Source: Candidatus Accumulibacter regalis (GTDB taxonomy: Bacteria; Pseudomonadota; Gammaproteobacteria; Burkholderiales; Rhodocyclaceae). From it: a DNA stretch of 64,000 bases. Within the stretch, counting starts at the first letter, position 1. Each line of letters starts with the position of its first letter. Below, piece by piece: positions 21,076-30,219 of the stretch. Under the pieces are notes generated by a model. That model ran no database searches. It was not told the origin of the DNA and saw only the letters and a list, made by a program, of their open reading frames with translations. The translations under genes were made by a program, and so were the position numbers. The DNA is taken from assembly GCA_000585075.1 (NCBI GenBank), contig JEMY01000017.1, positions 1-64,000 of the forward strand, written 5' to 3'.

Positions 21076-22773
21076 ATGTCAGACAATCCCACCATGGAAG
21101 AAAGCTTTGCCGACCTTTTCGAGGAAAGCCTCGGCCGTCAGGAGATGCGCCCCGGCGAGGTCATCACGGCCGAAGTCGTGCGTATTGACCAGAATTTCGT
21201 CGTGGTCAATGCCGGTCTCAAGTCGGAAAGCTACATTGACCTCGAAGAATTCCTGAGCGATCAGGGCGAACTGGAAGTCGGCGTTGGTGACTTCGTGCAG
21301 GTCGCCATCGAGCAGCTCGAGAACGGTTTTGGCGAAACGCGGCTGTCGCGCGACCGCGCCAAGCGGGTCGCGGCGTGGAACGCGCTTGAACAGGCCTTGA
21401 ACGACGGTAGCCTGGTGTCCGGTACGATCACCGGCAAGGTCAAGGGTGGCCTGACGGTCATGACCAACGGCGTGCGTGCCTTCCTGCCCGGCTCGCTGGT
21501 CGATATGCGTCCAGTCAAGGACACCACCCCGTACGAAGGCAAGACCTACGAATTCAAAGTCATCAAGCTCGACCGCAAGCGCAACAACGTCGTCGTTTCG
21601 CGGCGTGCCGTTCTCGAGGCGAGTGTCGGAGAAGAGCGCGATGCACTCCTTGCTGCGCTCAAGGAAGGAAGTATCGTCAAGGGTGTGGTCAAGAACATCA
21701 CCGACTACGGCGCTTTCGTCGACCTCGGTGGTATCGACGGCCTGCTGCACATTACCGATCTGGCCTGGCGCCGCGTGCGTCACCCCTCCGAAGTTCTCGC
21801 CGTGGGCGACGAATTGCAGGCCAAGATTCTCAAGTTCGACCAGGAAAAGAACCGCGTTTCGCTCGGTCTCAAGCAGCTGGGCGAAGATCCCTGGGTCGGT
21901 ATTTCCCGCCGTTACCCGGCGACGACTCGCCTCTTCGGCAAGGTTACCAACCTCACCGATTACGGTGCCTTCGTCGAGATCGAGCAGGGCATCGAAGGGC
22001 TGGTCCACGTCTCCGAAATGGACTGGACCAATAAGAACGTTCACCCGTCCAAGGTCGTTCAGCTGGGTGATGAAGTCGAAGTGATGATCCTCGAGATCGA
22101 TGAAGATCGGCGCCGTATTTCGCTGGGTATGAAGCAGTGTGCTGCCAACCCGTGGGACGATTTCTCGATGAACTACAAGAAGGGTGACCGCGTGCGCGGC
22201 GCCATCAAGTCGATCACCGATTTCGGCGTGTTCATTGGTCTGCCCGGTGGCATCGACGGCCTGGTTCACCTCTCCGACCTCTCGTGGTCGCAGCCAGGTG
22301 ACGAAGCGATTCGCAACTTCAAGAAGGGCGACGAGGTGGACGCGGTGGTGCTGGCGATCGATACCGACAAGGAGCGGATTTCCCTGGGTATCAAGCAGCT
22401 CGATGGCGACCCCTACACCAGCTATATCGCCACCCACGAGAAGAACAGCGTTGTCCGCGGAATCGTCAAGTCGGTTGACGCACGGGGCGCGGTGGTGATG
22501 CTCGACGGCGACATGGAAGCCTATCTGCGCGCCTCCGAAGTTTCACGCGATCGCATCGACGATCTGACCAAGGTGTACAAGGACGGTGACACCGTCGAAG
22601 CGATGATCATCAATGTGGATCGCAAGACGCGTTCGATCAGCTTGTCGATCAAAGCCAAGGATCAGGCCGAGCAGCACGAGGCGATGCAGAAGTTTTCTGC
22701 GGACAGCAGTGCCAGTTCGGGTACCACCAACCTTGGCGCCTTGCTGAAGGCCAAGCTCAACAACCCCCAGTAG
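21076..22773 (+). CDS. rpsA: 30S ribosomal protein S1
   Basis: 565 residues with six S1/OB repeats. The first two, ribosome-binding, are divergent; the last four carry typical segments such as [19 protein letters not shown] and [16 protein letters not shown]. It brings structured mRNAs to the 30S subunit. The ATG at 21076 starts [19 protein letters not shown], the normal N-terminus. It has a 190-bp leader after aroA-cmk and is followed by ihfB after 9 bp. Confidence 0.98.
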   Translation: MSDNPTMEESFADLFEESLGRQEMRPGEVITAEVVRIDQNFVVVNAGLKSESYIDLEEFLSDQGELEVGVGDFVQVAIEQLENGFGETRLSRDRAKRVAAWNALEQALNDGSLVSGTITGKVKGGLTVMTNGVRAFLPGSLVDMRPVKDTTPYEGKTYEFKVIKLDRKRNNVVVSRRAVLEASVGEERDALLAALKEGSIVKGVVKNITDYGAFVDLGGIDGLLHITDLAWRRVRHPSEVLAVGDELQAKILKFDQEKNRVSLGLKQLGEDPWVGISRRYPATTRLFGKVTNLTDYGAFVEIEQGIEGLVHVSEMDWTNKNVHPSKVVQLGDEVEVMILEIDEDRRRISLGMKQCAANPWDDFSMNYKKGDRVRGAIKSITDFGVFIGLPGGIDGLVHLSDLSWSQPGDEAIRNFKKGDEVDAVVLAIDTDKERISLGIKQLDGDPYTSYIATHEKNSVVRGIVKSVDARGAVVMLDGDMEAYLRASEVSRDRIDDLTKVYKDGDTVEAMIINVDRKTRSISLSIKAKDQAEQHEAMQKFSADSSASSGTTNLGALLKAKLNNPQ

Positions 22774-22782
22774 GGTTAGAGA

Positions 22783-23076
22783 ATGACCAAGTCGGATCTT
22801 ATCGGTCAATTGGCCGGGCGCTTTCCCCAACTGGTCGCAAAGGACGCTGATTTGTCGGTGAAAACGATTCTCGATGCGATGTCCGAAGCCCTGTCCAGGG
22901 GCGATCGCATCGAGATTCGTGGCTTCGGGAGTTTTGCGCTGAATTACCGGCCACCGCGTGTTGGCCGAAACCCAAAGTCCGGTGAGAAAGTTGACGTTCC
23001 GGAAAAATGGGTGCCGCATTTCAAGGCCGGGAAGGAATTGCGGGAGCGCGTCGATGGCTCGCTGGAAGTGATCTGA
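22783..23076 (+). CDS. ihfB: Integration host factor subunit beta
   Basis: 97 residues of the HU/IHF family, beta subunit. It starts [17 protein letters not shown] and has the DNA-contacting arm [22 protein letters not shown] with the intercalating proline. It pairs with IhfA to bend DNA sharply. The rpsA-ihfB order is conserved in Beta- and Gammaproteobacteria. A strong hairpin follows 23 bp after the stop. Confidence 0.97.
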   Translation: MTKSDLIGQLAGRFPQLVAKDADLSVKTILDAMSEALSRGDRIEIRGFGSFALNYRPPRVGRNPKSGEKVDVPEKWVPHFKAGKELRERVDGSLEVI

Positions 23077-23098
23077 ATGGTCAGGCTATGTCGTATTG

Positions 23099-23128
23099 CG
23101 GGCGGCAACGAGTGTTGCCGCCCGTTTC
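23099..23128 (+). terminator. Terminator-like hairpin after ihfB
   Basis: A perfect 11-bp stem (CGGGCGGCAAC / GTTGCCGCCCG) with a 4-base GAGT loop, followed by TTTCC. The T run is short, so it may attenuate rather than stop transcription into lapA, whose start lies 14 bp further on. Confidence 0.6.
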
Positions 23129-23141
23129 CTATGGGAAGCTG

Positions 23142-23426
23142 ATGATGCGTTGGTTGTTGTGGATCCTGAGATTTGCCCTGTTTCTCTTTCTTCTTGCGTT
23201 TGCGCTCAGAAACACGGATCCAGTCGGCGTCCGTTTCTTTCTTGACGCCGCATGGCAAGCGCCTCTGGCGATCGTTCTGTTCGTTTTTTTCGCTGCTGGT
23301 GTCGCTTCGGGGATGCTCTTTCTGCTCGCTTCCCTGCTTGGTCGGCGTCGCGAGGTGGCCAGATTGAAGCGCGAGTTGGGCCAGGCCCGGGCTCGCCTCG
23401 TCGGCCATCGCGAGAGCCAGATGTGA
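23142..23426 (+). CDS. lapA: LapA-domain inner-membrane protein
   Basis: 94 residues: two membrane segments (LLWILRFALFLFLLAFAL and IVLFVFFAAGVASGMLFLLASLL) with a conserved RNTDPVGVRFFL between them, then a basic coiled-coil tail. It matches the LapA/DUF1049 family, which acts with LapB in controlling LpxC turnover and LPS assembly. Two ATGs are adjacent (23142 and 23145); GGAAG lies just upstream. The longer ORF from 23007 is out of frame with ihfB and is not supported. Confidence 0.85.
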   Translation: MMRWLLWILRFALFLFLLAFALRNTDPVGVRFFLDAAWQAPLAIVLFVFFAAGVASGMLFLLASLLGRRREVARLKRELGQARARLVGHRESQM

Positions 23427-23588
23427 GTCTGTTCGGGAAGCTGGCACAGGGGGATCTGGCGATCGCCAGGCGCCTCCTGAATCTGATAAGCGGTACGCAG
23501 TGCTGCTCGCCGGATGGCGTCGACAGCGCATGCGCGACCTTCACTCCCGGCTTCAGTGGCGGGTGTGCGCCGCCGCTGCGTTCCCCAA

Positions 23589-24758
23589 ATGATTGAGTTC
23601 GAGTATTGGCAGCTACTTCTCTTTCCGCTCTTCTTCGGGCTCGGATGGGCCGCGGCGCGTGTTGATATCCGGCACCTGGTCAAGGAGTCGCGTACCCTTC
23701 CACGTTCTTATTTCGAGGGCCTCAACTTCCTGCTCAACGAGCAGCCCGATCGTGCGATCGAGGCCTTTGTCGAAGCCGTCAAGGTCGACCCCCAAACCAT
23801 CGAAATTCACTTTGCGCTGGGTAGCCTGTTTCGTCGCCGCGGCGAGACCGAGCGCGCTATTCGCATGCACCAGAATCTCGTCGAGCGCGACGACCTGCCG
23901 CAGGATCTGAAACTGCAGGCGCTGGCCGAACTGGGCCAGGACTATCTGAAAGCCGGGCTGCTCGACGGCGCAGAATCGGTGTTCGAGAAGCTGCGCGACT
24001 CGGCGCTGGCTGAGGACGCCAAGCGCAATCTGCTCGAGATTTACCAGCTGGAGAAGGACTGGGAGAAGGCGATCGCGATCGCCTCGGAACTGCCGGATTT
24101 TGCGTCGCACAAGGAAGTCGCCGAGTACTACTGCGAGCTGGCGGCTGCCGAGATGATGCGTTCGCGCCCGGATCTGGCGGCAAGCTTTCTGCAGACGGCG
24201 CTCGAACGCAACCGCAAGTGCGTCCGAGCCAGTCTTCTCCTGGGCGATCTGCAGTTCCAGCAGGAAGAGTTCGCCGCCGCCATTGCGTCATGGCAGCGCA
24301 TTGAACAGCAGGATCCTGTCTATCTGGCGCTGGTCGCCAAACGCTTGCTCGACGCCTTTCGCAAGCTGGATCGGCGTGAGGCGGGCCTGCAGCTGTTGCG
24401 CGGCTATCTTGATCACTACCCGTCGCTCGACCTGCTCGACGTCGTCTTCCAGCTGGAGCTCGAGAGCGGCGGCCCAGAAGCCGCTTACCGGCTGGTTCGC
24501 GATGAGTTGAGGCGCAATCCGACCCTGCTTGGTTTTGACAAGCTCCTCGAGGCGAGGCTGCTTTTTGCGTCGCCCGACATTCGCCCCGACCTGGATCTGG
24601 CGAAAGGCATCGTGCATGGCTACACGCGTCGCCTGGCGCGCTATCGGTGCGATAATTGCGGCTTCAAGGCACGTCAGTTCTACTGGCGCTGTCCGGCCTG
24701 CGGCGGTTGGGAGACCTACTCGCCGAAGCGCACCGAAGAGTTCGATCTGACACCCTAG
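23589..24758 (+). CDS. lapB: LPS assembly protein LapB
   Basis: 389 residues, the same length as E. coli LapB. It has an N-terminal membrane anchor (WQLLLFPLFFGLGWAAARVD), then tetratricopeptide repeats over most of the protein, and a C-terminal rubredoxin-like zinc site (CDNCGFKARQFYWRCPACGGW). LapB adapts LpxC to FtsH proteolysis and coordinates LPS synthesis. The ATG at 23589 follows a 160-bp gap after lapA. It precedes the heptose genes, so LPS control and core synthesis are neighbours. Confidence 0.94.
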   Translation: MIEFEYWQLLLFPLFFGLGWAAARVDIRHLVKESRTLPRSYFEGLNFLLNEQPDRAIEAFVEAVKVDPQTIEIHFALGSLFRRRGETERAIRMHQNLVERDDLPQDLKLQALAELGQDYLKAGLLDGAESVFEKLRDSALAEDAKRNLLEIYQLEKDWEKAIAIASELPDFASHKEVAEYYCELAAAEMMRSRPDLAASFLQTALERNRKCVRASLLLGDLQFQQEEFAAAIASWQRIEQQDPVYLALVAKRLLDAFRKLDRREAGLQLLRGYLDHYPSLDLLDVVFQLELESGGPEAAYRLVRDELRRNPTLLGFDKLLEARLLFASPDIRPDLDLAKGIVHGYTRRLARYRCDNCGFKARQFYWRCPACGGWETYSPKRTEEFDLTP

Positions 24759-24841
24759 GAGTTCTATGTTGCCTGCCACCGTGCTGGCTACCGGGCAAGC
24801 CAGTTCGGCGAGCCCAGTTTGTCTTGCCGATAGGGACCGTG

Positions 24842-25774
24842 ATGCCATTTGCTAGCGTGGCGTGCGCACGCTTGCTGATCGTCGGCGATGTGATGCTCGA
24901 TCGTTACTGGTTTGGTGAGGTCGCTCGCATCTCTCCCGAGGCACCTGTGCCGGTGGTCAAAGTGTCGCGTAGCGAGGAGCGTCCGGGGGGCGCTGCCAAC
25001 GTTGCCCGCAATGTGGCCGCGCTGGGGGCACGGGTCAGCCTGTTGTCGGTCGTCGGTGACGACGAAGCCGGGCGGCAGCTGCAGCGCCTGCTCGAAGCCA
25101 GCGCCATCGACGTCAGCTTGCATGTCGACGCGGCGATCAGCACGACTGTCAAGTTGCGCGTCATTGGCCGCCAGCAGCAGCTCCTGCGTATTGATTTCGA
25201 GACCTGGCCGTCACACGAGGTGTTGCGCGCCAAGCTGGTCGAGTTTGAGTCGCGTCTGGCCGATTGCGACGCGGTGATTCTCTCCGACTACGGCAAGGGC
25301 GGGCTGGCGCATATTGCCGAGATGATCCGCATGGCACGTGCTGCCGGCAAGAAAGTTCTCGTCGATCCTAAAGGTGACGATTTCTCGAAGTATGCCGGGG
25401 CCACCATCGTTACCCCGAATCGTGCCGAATTGCGTGAAGTTGTCGGTCGCTGGCAGGACGATGACGGCCTTGCCCGGAAGGCCGAGGCGCTGCGCAGCGA
25501 GCTGGGCCTTGAGGCCTTGCTGGTGACACGCAGCGAGGAGGGTATGTCGCTCTTCCACGCGGCAGGGGCGGTTCACGAGCCGGCAGTGGCGAGGGAGGTC
25601 TTCGACGTTTCCGGCGCCGGTGACACGGTCATCGCGACGCTCGCCGTGATGTTGGCGGGAGGGGCTGGCTGGGCGGATGCGGTGCATGCGGCGAATGTCG
25701 CCGCCGGCGTGGTCGTGGGCAAACTCGGGACGGCGGTGGTCGGCCGTGACGAGCTTGATGCTGCATTGAAGTGA
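24842..25774 (+). CDS. hldE: D-glycero-beta-D-manno-heptose-7-phosphate kinase
   Basis: 310 residues, a PfkB/ribokinase-family kinase equal to the first domain of HldE (RfaE1). Motifs: RPGGAANVARNVAALG near the N-terminus and DVSGAGDTVIATLAVML near the C-terminus with the catalytic Asp. The adenylyltransferase domain (HldE part II) is not fused and is not in this window, so a separate gene must supply it. The ATG at 24842 matches the family start. It leads into hldD after 9 bp. Confidence 0.92.
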   Translation: MPFASVACARLLIVGDVMLDRYWFGEVARISPEAPVPVVKVSRSEERPGGAANVARNVAALGARVSLLSVVGDDEAGRQLQRLLEASAIDVSLHVDAAISTTVKLRVIGRQQQLLRIDFETWPSHEVLRAKLVEFESRLADCDAVILSDYGKGGLAHIAEMIRMARAAGKKVLVDPKGDDFSKYAGATIVTPNRAELREVVGRWQDDDGLARKAEALRSELGLEALLVTRSEEGMSLFHAAGAVHEPAVAREVFDVSGAGDTVIATLAVMLAGGAGWADAVHAANVAAGVVVGKLGTAVVGRDELDAALK

Positions 25775-25783
25775 GGTAGAACC

Positions 25784-26788
25784 ATGTACACCATCGTCAC
25801 CGGCGCTGCCGGTTTCATCGGCGCCAATCTGGTCAAGGCGCTCAACGAGCGCGGCGTGCGCAGCATTATTGCGGTCGACAATCTCAGCAAGGCCGACAAG
25901 TTCAGGAATCTCGTCGATTGCGAGATTGCCGATTACATCGACAAGAACGAGTTCATTGACCGTCTGATTGCCGGCGATTTCGATGGCGATGTCGATGCCA
26001 TCCTCCACCAGGGCGCGTGTTCCGACACCATGGAGAGCGACGGTCGCTACATGATGGAGAACAACTACCGCTACTCGCTGGCGATTCTCGACTGGTGCCT
26101 CGATCAGGAAGTCCAGTTTCTCTACGCCTCGAGTGCGGCGACCTATGGCGGCGGCAGCGTGTTCAGGGAAGAGCGGCAGTATGAGGCGCCGCTGAACGTC
26201 TATGGCTATTCGAAGTTCCTTTTCGACCAGATCGTCCGCCAGCGCCTCGCGGCGACCGACGCGTGCAGCTCGCAGGTGGTCGGCTTTCGCTATTTCAACG
26301 TCTACGGACCACGCGAAGCGCACAAGGGGCGGATGGCGTCGGTCGCCTTCCATCACTTTCACCAATACCAGCGCGAGGGTCGGGTGAAGCTTTTCGCAGG
26401 TTGCGATGGTTACGCCGACGGCGAGCAGCGGCGAGATTTCGTCTACATCGGCGACATCGTGCGCGTGAATCTGCACTTCCTTGATCATCCGGACAGGTCG
26501 GGAATCTACAACGTCGGCAGCGGTCGTGCGCAGACTTTCAACGAGCTGGCCGTGGCCAACGTCAATGCCTGCCGGGCGCTGGCTGGACACGAAGCGCTGC
26601 CGCTCGCCGAACTGGTCGGGCGAGGCCTGATCGAGTACATCCCGTTTCCGGCGGATCTGCGCGGCAAGTACCAGAACTTTACCGAGGCCGATCTCTCGCT
26701 CCTGCACAAGGCCGGCTACAAGCACCGCTTTTCCAGCGTCGAAGAAGCGGTTCCGCAGTACGTCAAATGGCTGGGCGACCGTGTATAA
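25784..26788 (+). CDS. hldD: ADP-L-glycero-D-manno-heptose 6-epimerase
   Basis: 334 residues, short-chain dehydrogenase fold. It has the NADP loop [14 protein letters not shown] at the N-terminus, and [10 protein letters not shown] carrying the catalytic Tyr-x3-Lys. It produces the ADP-heptose used for LPS inner core. AGGTAG precedes the ATG. Its stop overlaps the cysM GTG start by 8 bp. Confidence 0.96.
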   Translation: MYTIVTGAAGFIGANLVKALNERGVRSIIAVDNLSKADKFRNLVDCEIADYIDKNEFIDRLIAGDFDGDVDAILHQGACSDTMESDGRYMMENNYRYSLAILDWCLDQEVQFLYASSAATYGGGSVFREERQYEAPLNVYGYSKFLFDQIVRQRLAATDACSSQVVGFRYFNVYGPREAHKGRMASVAFHHFHQYQREGRVKLFAGCDGYADGEQRRDFVYIGDIVRVNLHFLDHPDRSGIYNVGSGRAQTFNELAVANVNACRALAGHEALPLAELVGRGLIEYIPFPADLRGKYQNFTEADLSLLHKAGYKHRFSSVEEAVPQYVKWLGDRV

Positions 26789-27680
26789 GACGCTCGAGAA
26801 CAGCGTCGGCGACACCCCTCTGGTGCGCCTGAAGCGTTTGCCGGGCGCCGCTTGCGACGCGCGCGGGAACGTCGTGCTGGCGAAGCTTGAGGGCAACAAC
26901 CCGGCGGGTTCGGTCAAGGATAGGCCGGCGCTGTCAATGATCGTCCACGCCGAGCAGCGTGGCGATATCAAGCCCGGTGATACGCTGATCGAGGCGACTT
27001 CCGGCAATACCGGAATTGCGCTGGCGATGGCGGCTGCCATGCGCGGCTACCGCATGATTCTGGTCATGCCCGAGAACCAGAGCGTCGAACGTCGGCAAAC
27101 GATGCGCGCTTTTGGTGCCGAACTGGTGTTGACGCCGCGCGATGGGGGCATGGAAGTGGCACGCGACGTGGCCGAAAGCATGCGCAACGAGGGACGCGGA
27201 ATCATCCTTGACCAGTTCGCCAACCCGGACAACCCGCTCGCCCACTACACGGGGACAGGGCCCGAGATCTGGCGCCAGACGGAAGGTCGAATCAGTCATT
27301 TCGTAAGCAGCATGGGGACCACGGGAACGATCATGGGCGTCTCGCGCTTTCTCAAGGAGCAAGACCCGGGCATCTGCATCGTCGGTTGCCAGCCCGAGGA
27401 TGGTTCGCAGATCCCGGGTATTCGTAAATGGCCGGAAGCTTATCTGCCAAAGATTTTCGACCGCGCTCGCGTCGACCGTATCGAGTCGGTTGCGCAAGGT
27501 GAAGCCGAGGAGATGACCCGGCGGCTGGCGCGCGAGGAAGGAATTTTCGCGGGCATTTCCTCCGGTGGCGCGCTGGCCGTTGCCTTGCGCCTGGCTGGCG
27601 AACTCGAGAACGCGACCATCGTCAGTATCGTCTGCGATCGCGGTGATCGCTACCTGTCGACGGGCGTCTTTCCCGCGTGA
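26781..27680 (+). CDS. cysM: Cysteine synthase B
   Basis: 299 residues of the beta-family PLP enzymes. The PLP lysine is Lys46 in [11 protein letters not shown], followed by [16 protein letters not shown] for the cofactor phosphate. The C-terminus GVFPA and segment IEGIQ-like sequences fit CysM rather than CysK. The start is a GTG inside the end of hldD. CysM can use sulfide or thiosulfate with O-acetylserine. The hldD-cysM adjacency is common in Betaproteobacteria. Confidence 0.93.
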   Translation: MYKTLENSVGDTPLVRLKRLPGAACDARGNVVLAKLEGNNPAGSVKDRPALSMIVHAEQRGDIKPGDTLIEATSGNTGIALAMAAAMRGYRMILVMPENQSVERRQTMRAFGAELVLTPRDGGMEVARDVAESMRNEGRGIILDQFANPDNPLAHYTGTGPEIWRQTEGRISHFVSSMGTTGTIMGVSRFLKEQDPGICIVGCQPEDGSQIPGIRKWPEAYLPKIFDRARVDRIESVAQGEAEEMTRRLAREEGIFAGISSGGALAVALRLAGELENATIVSIVCDRGDRYLSTGVFPA

Positions 27681-27798
27681 CGGCGGTAGTCGGCGGTGAA
27701 CGCAATGGCCGCCTGGTGGCGTGTGTTTGGGTGGCTCGCCGGTCACGGCGTACGCCTCGCTGCGGCGCCGAACCTGCTGAATGCGCTGACTGTGTGAG

Positions 27799-28584
27799 AT
27801 GAAACCCGTTCTCGCCTTTGATATCGAAACCATCCCGGACGTCGCAGGTCTGCGGAGGCTGCACGGTCTCGACGCGGCACTGTCCGATGACGAGGTCGCC
27901 GAACTGGCTTTCCAGCACCGTCGCGCCACGCACGGCAACGACTTCCTGCCGCTGCATTTGCAGCGGGTGGTGGTGATTTCGTGTGCGCTGCGCGCCGGCA
28001 GGGACTTCCGCGTCTGGTCTCTGGCCGAGCCCGAGCAGGGCGAGGGCGAGATCATCCAGCGTTTCTTTGACGGCGTCGAGAAGTTCACGCCGCAGATCGT
28101 TTCCTGGAATGGGGGCGGCTTCGACCTGCCGGTGCTCCACTATCGGGGGCTCATCCATGGCGTCATGGCGCCGCGCTACTGGGACCTCGGTGACAGCGAT
28201 TACGCCGATAGCCGCGACTTCAAGTGGAACAACTACATCAGCCGTTACCACTCGCGCCATCTCGACCTGATGGATCTGCTGGCCCTGTATCAGCCGCGGG
28301 CCAGCGTTCGTCTGGATGAACTTGCCAAGCTGATCGGTTTTCCCGGCAAATTGGGCATGGACGGCGGCAAGGTGTGGCAGGCGTGGCTGACGGGTGGAAT
28401 GTCTGGCGTGCGCGACTACTGCGAGACAGACGTGCTCAATACCTACCTTGTTTCGGTCCGCTTTCGTCTGCTGCGCGGCGAGTTGTCTCGCGCCGAGTAC
28501 GATGCCGAGATATCTTTCGTGCGCGGCGAACTGGCGAAGATCGGCAAGCCGCACTGGCAGGAGTTCCTCGCCGCCTGGGAGTAG
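27799..28584 (+). CDS. Predicted 3'-5' exonuclease, PolB-exonuclease-like
   Basis: 261 residues of the DEDDy family related to the proofreading domain of family B polymerases (DNA_pol_B_exo2 type). Exo I is FDIETIPD (Asp8, Glu10), Exo II is SWNGGGFDLPVL and Exo III is DYCETDVLNTYLV with the Tyr-x3-Asp type arrangement. It acts probably on ssDNA or RNA ends; the in vivo role is unknown. It is convergent with the DUF2189 gene, 32 bp apart. Confidence 0.9.
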   Translation: MKPVLAFDIETIPDVAGLRRLHGLDAALSDDEVAELAFQHRRATHGNDFLPLHLQRVVVISCALRAGRDFRVWSLAEPEQGEGEIIQRFFDGVEKFTPQIVSWNGGGFDLPVLHYRGLIHGVMAPRYWDLGDSDYADSRDFKWNNYISRYHSRHLDLMDLLALYQPRASVRLDELAKLIGFPGKLGMDGGKVWQAWLTGGMSGVRDYCETDVLNTYLVSVRFRLLRGELSRAEYDAEISFVRGELAKIGKPHWQEFLAAWE

Positions 28585-28616
28585 CGGCGGGGACGCGTGG
28601 GCAGCACCAGCACCAT

Positions 28617-29429
28617 TCAAGCGGCGGCCGCTGCCCCCTGTTCGTCCTCTTCAGGGGCGACGATATCCCGATACGCGTACCACGTGGAGTGTCCGACCAG
28701 CGGCATGGTGATGATCAGGCCGACAAAAAAGGTCGCGAAGCCGATGATGCCAAGGATTCCGATGCACGTTCCCCAAAGCAGCAGCGGGCCCGGGTTGCGA
28801 CCGCAGGCGACGAGGCTGGCGATGGTCGCGGTGACGGCGTCTGTCTTGCGGTCGAACATCAGGGGTACGGCGATGACGCTGATGGCAAAAACGAACATCG
28901 CGAAGAAACCGCCGACGGCAAAGTAGACCAGCGCGAAGTCGAGTTGCTCGAAAGTCAGAACGGTATGCACGACATTGCCGAAGGTCGGAAACCCGCCGGT
29001 AAAGAAGAGGGCAAAAACGATGATCGATGCGCGTGCCCAGACGAGCAAGACGATGGCCAGAAGGGCGGCAAAGAGACCGACATTGGGCAGGTTCGGACGC
29101 CAGGCGGCGAGCGTCGGTAACAGTCGCGGGGGCATGCCGAATTCGATCTGCCGACTGAGGTCGTAGAGTCCCAGCGTAAGGAACGGGCCGACCAGCAGGA
29201 AGCCTGTCGTCAGGCCTGCGAAGAGCGCGTAGGCTTCGGCAAAAACGATCTGCATCAGCCAACCGGCGATAGCGAAGCAACTGCCGTAGAACAGGCTGGC
29301 CCGGCCTCCTCGGCGAAGGTCATGCCAGCCGCCACGCATCCAGCCGATGACGGCGCCGGTTTTTACGCTGCGGATGACCGGGAAGCGGCTGGCACGGTTC
29401 TCGGTGGCTGGCGGTTCATTTTCGCTCAT
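28617..29429 (-). CDS. DUF2189 multi-pass membrane protein
   Basis: 270 residues with about six membrane segments. The N-terminus (SRFPVIRSVKTGAVIGWMRGGWHDL) and the segment LTTGFLLVGPFLTLGLYDLSR are characteristic of the DUF2189 family, common in proteobacteria, with no known function. The ATG at 29429 follows GGAGA and gives a natural N-terminus; the longer frame to 29717 lacks support. The C-terminus is an acidic and Ala-rich tail. Confidence 0.85.
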   Translation of the reverse strand: MSENEPPATENRASRFPVIRSVKTGAVIGWMRGGWHDLRRGGRASLFYGSCFAIAGWLMQIVFAEAYALFAGLTTGFLLVGPFLTLGLYDLSRQIEFGMPPRLLPTLAAWRPNLPNVGLFAALLAIVLLVWARASIIVFALFFTGGFPTFGNVVHTVLTFEQLDFALVYFAVGGFFAMFVFAISVIAVPLMFDRKTDAVTATIASLVACGRNPGPLLLWGTCIGILGIIGFATFFVGLIITMPLVGHSTWYAYRDIVAPEEDEQGAAAAA

Positions 29430-29887
29430 CGACGGGTCTCCTCTGGCTTGTTCCTGGTTCGTGCTCCCCTGCAGCGATGGCGCTCCGGCTTCTCTGGCCG
29501 AATCGCCCCAACATCCTCGGGCTGGCGGCCACTCCTTACAGGATTTCGCGGGAACCGCCCAAGGGGCTGCCGAAGGATTGAATGCTGCGTATACCGTGAC
29601 GCAATGAACGGTGCGTCGTTTATATAGCACACTGTGCAGCGTTCGTAACCTTTTGCCGAGACCAGCGCCGCAGTGGCCGATCGTCGCGCTGCTGGGGGTC
29701 GGCGAGCAGTGGGGCACGCCGTCGCGTGCTTCTCTCCTTGACTCCGGATGGGCCTCGCTTACAATCGGGCCGGTCGGCGTCCTCTCTCGGCGTCGTTCAT
29801 GGTGCTTTCTCGGTCAGCGAATCGCGTCGCTTGTTCCTCTCATGACGGAGCAACACGATTCGTTCTCGATGCAAAAAGGGTAAAAAA
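29430..29887 (+). other. Intergenic region between divergent genes
   Basis: I see no gene here. The left part must hold the promoter of the minus-strand DUF2189 gene (an AT-rich stretch, TTTATATAGC, near 29620 is a candidate). The right part holds a good plus-strand promoter at 29738-29765 and a 120-base leader of the small membrane protein. Confidence 0.5.
29738..29765 (+). promoter_or_regulatory. Strong-looking sigma-70 promoter
   Basis: TTGACT (29738-29743), a 16-bp spacer and TACAAT (29760-29765): five of six matches in each hexamer. It points towards the 72-residue membrane protein gene at 29888. Confidence 0.6.
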
Positions 29888-30106
29888 ATGGATGCTCTTC
29901 TGTTGTTGTTGGGACGCGTTGTCGGCTTTGCTGGCCTGCTGCTGTGCGTCGTCGCTGCTGTCGCGCGTCTGCTCGGCAATTACTGGTTGGCGGGCATCCA
30001 GCTGGGGACGCTGATGCAGGCAGGCATTGCCGCGGTCGTCATCGGCTGTTTCCTGCTGCTCGTCGCACAAGGCTGCGCAGACGGTTCCGGGCGCTCGCGC
30101 CGGTGA
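29888..30106 (+). CDS. Small two-pass membrane protein (72 aa)
   Basis: 72 residues beginning MDALLLLLGRVVGFAGLLLC, with two membrane segments joined by a short loop (NYWLAGIQLGTLMQAG) and a basic Arg/Ser tail. AAAGGG precedes an A-rich stretch before the ATG, and a near-consensus promoter lies 120 bp upstream. I do not recognise a family. It lies 113 bp before rimO, which may have its own promoter. Confidence 0.6.
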   Translation: MDALLLLLGRVVGFAGLLLCVVAAVARLLGNYWLAGIQLGTLMQAGIAAVVIGCFLLLVAQGCADGSGRSRR

Positions 30107-30162
30107 TCCTGGCAATCATTTGCGGGGATTGGCGCCGGACGACCGCGCGCATCGCGTAAGAC

Positions 30163-30190
30163 CTGAATCGCCTCGGGCTGACGGTATACT
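30163..30190 (+). promoter_or_regulatory. Possible rimO promoter
   Basis: TATACT (30185-30190) is a good -10; CTGAAT (30163-30168) at 16 bp is a weak -35. The -10 lies 29 bp before the rimO ATG. Confidence 0.35.
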
Positions 30191-30219
30191 GGCGAGCTAC
30201 TCAACATCACTGGTATGCC

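Noticed and set aside
25211-27040. Long minus-strand ORF (609 codons) over hldE, hldD and cysM
   Set aside because: Antisense to three certain genes and with no recognisable domain; a product of GC-rich codon use.
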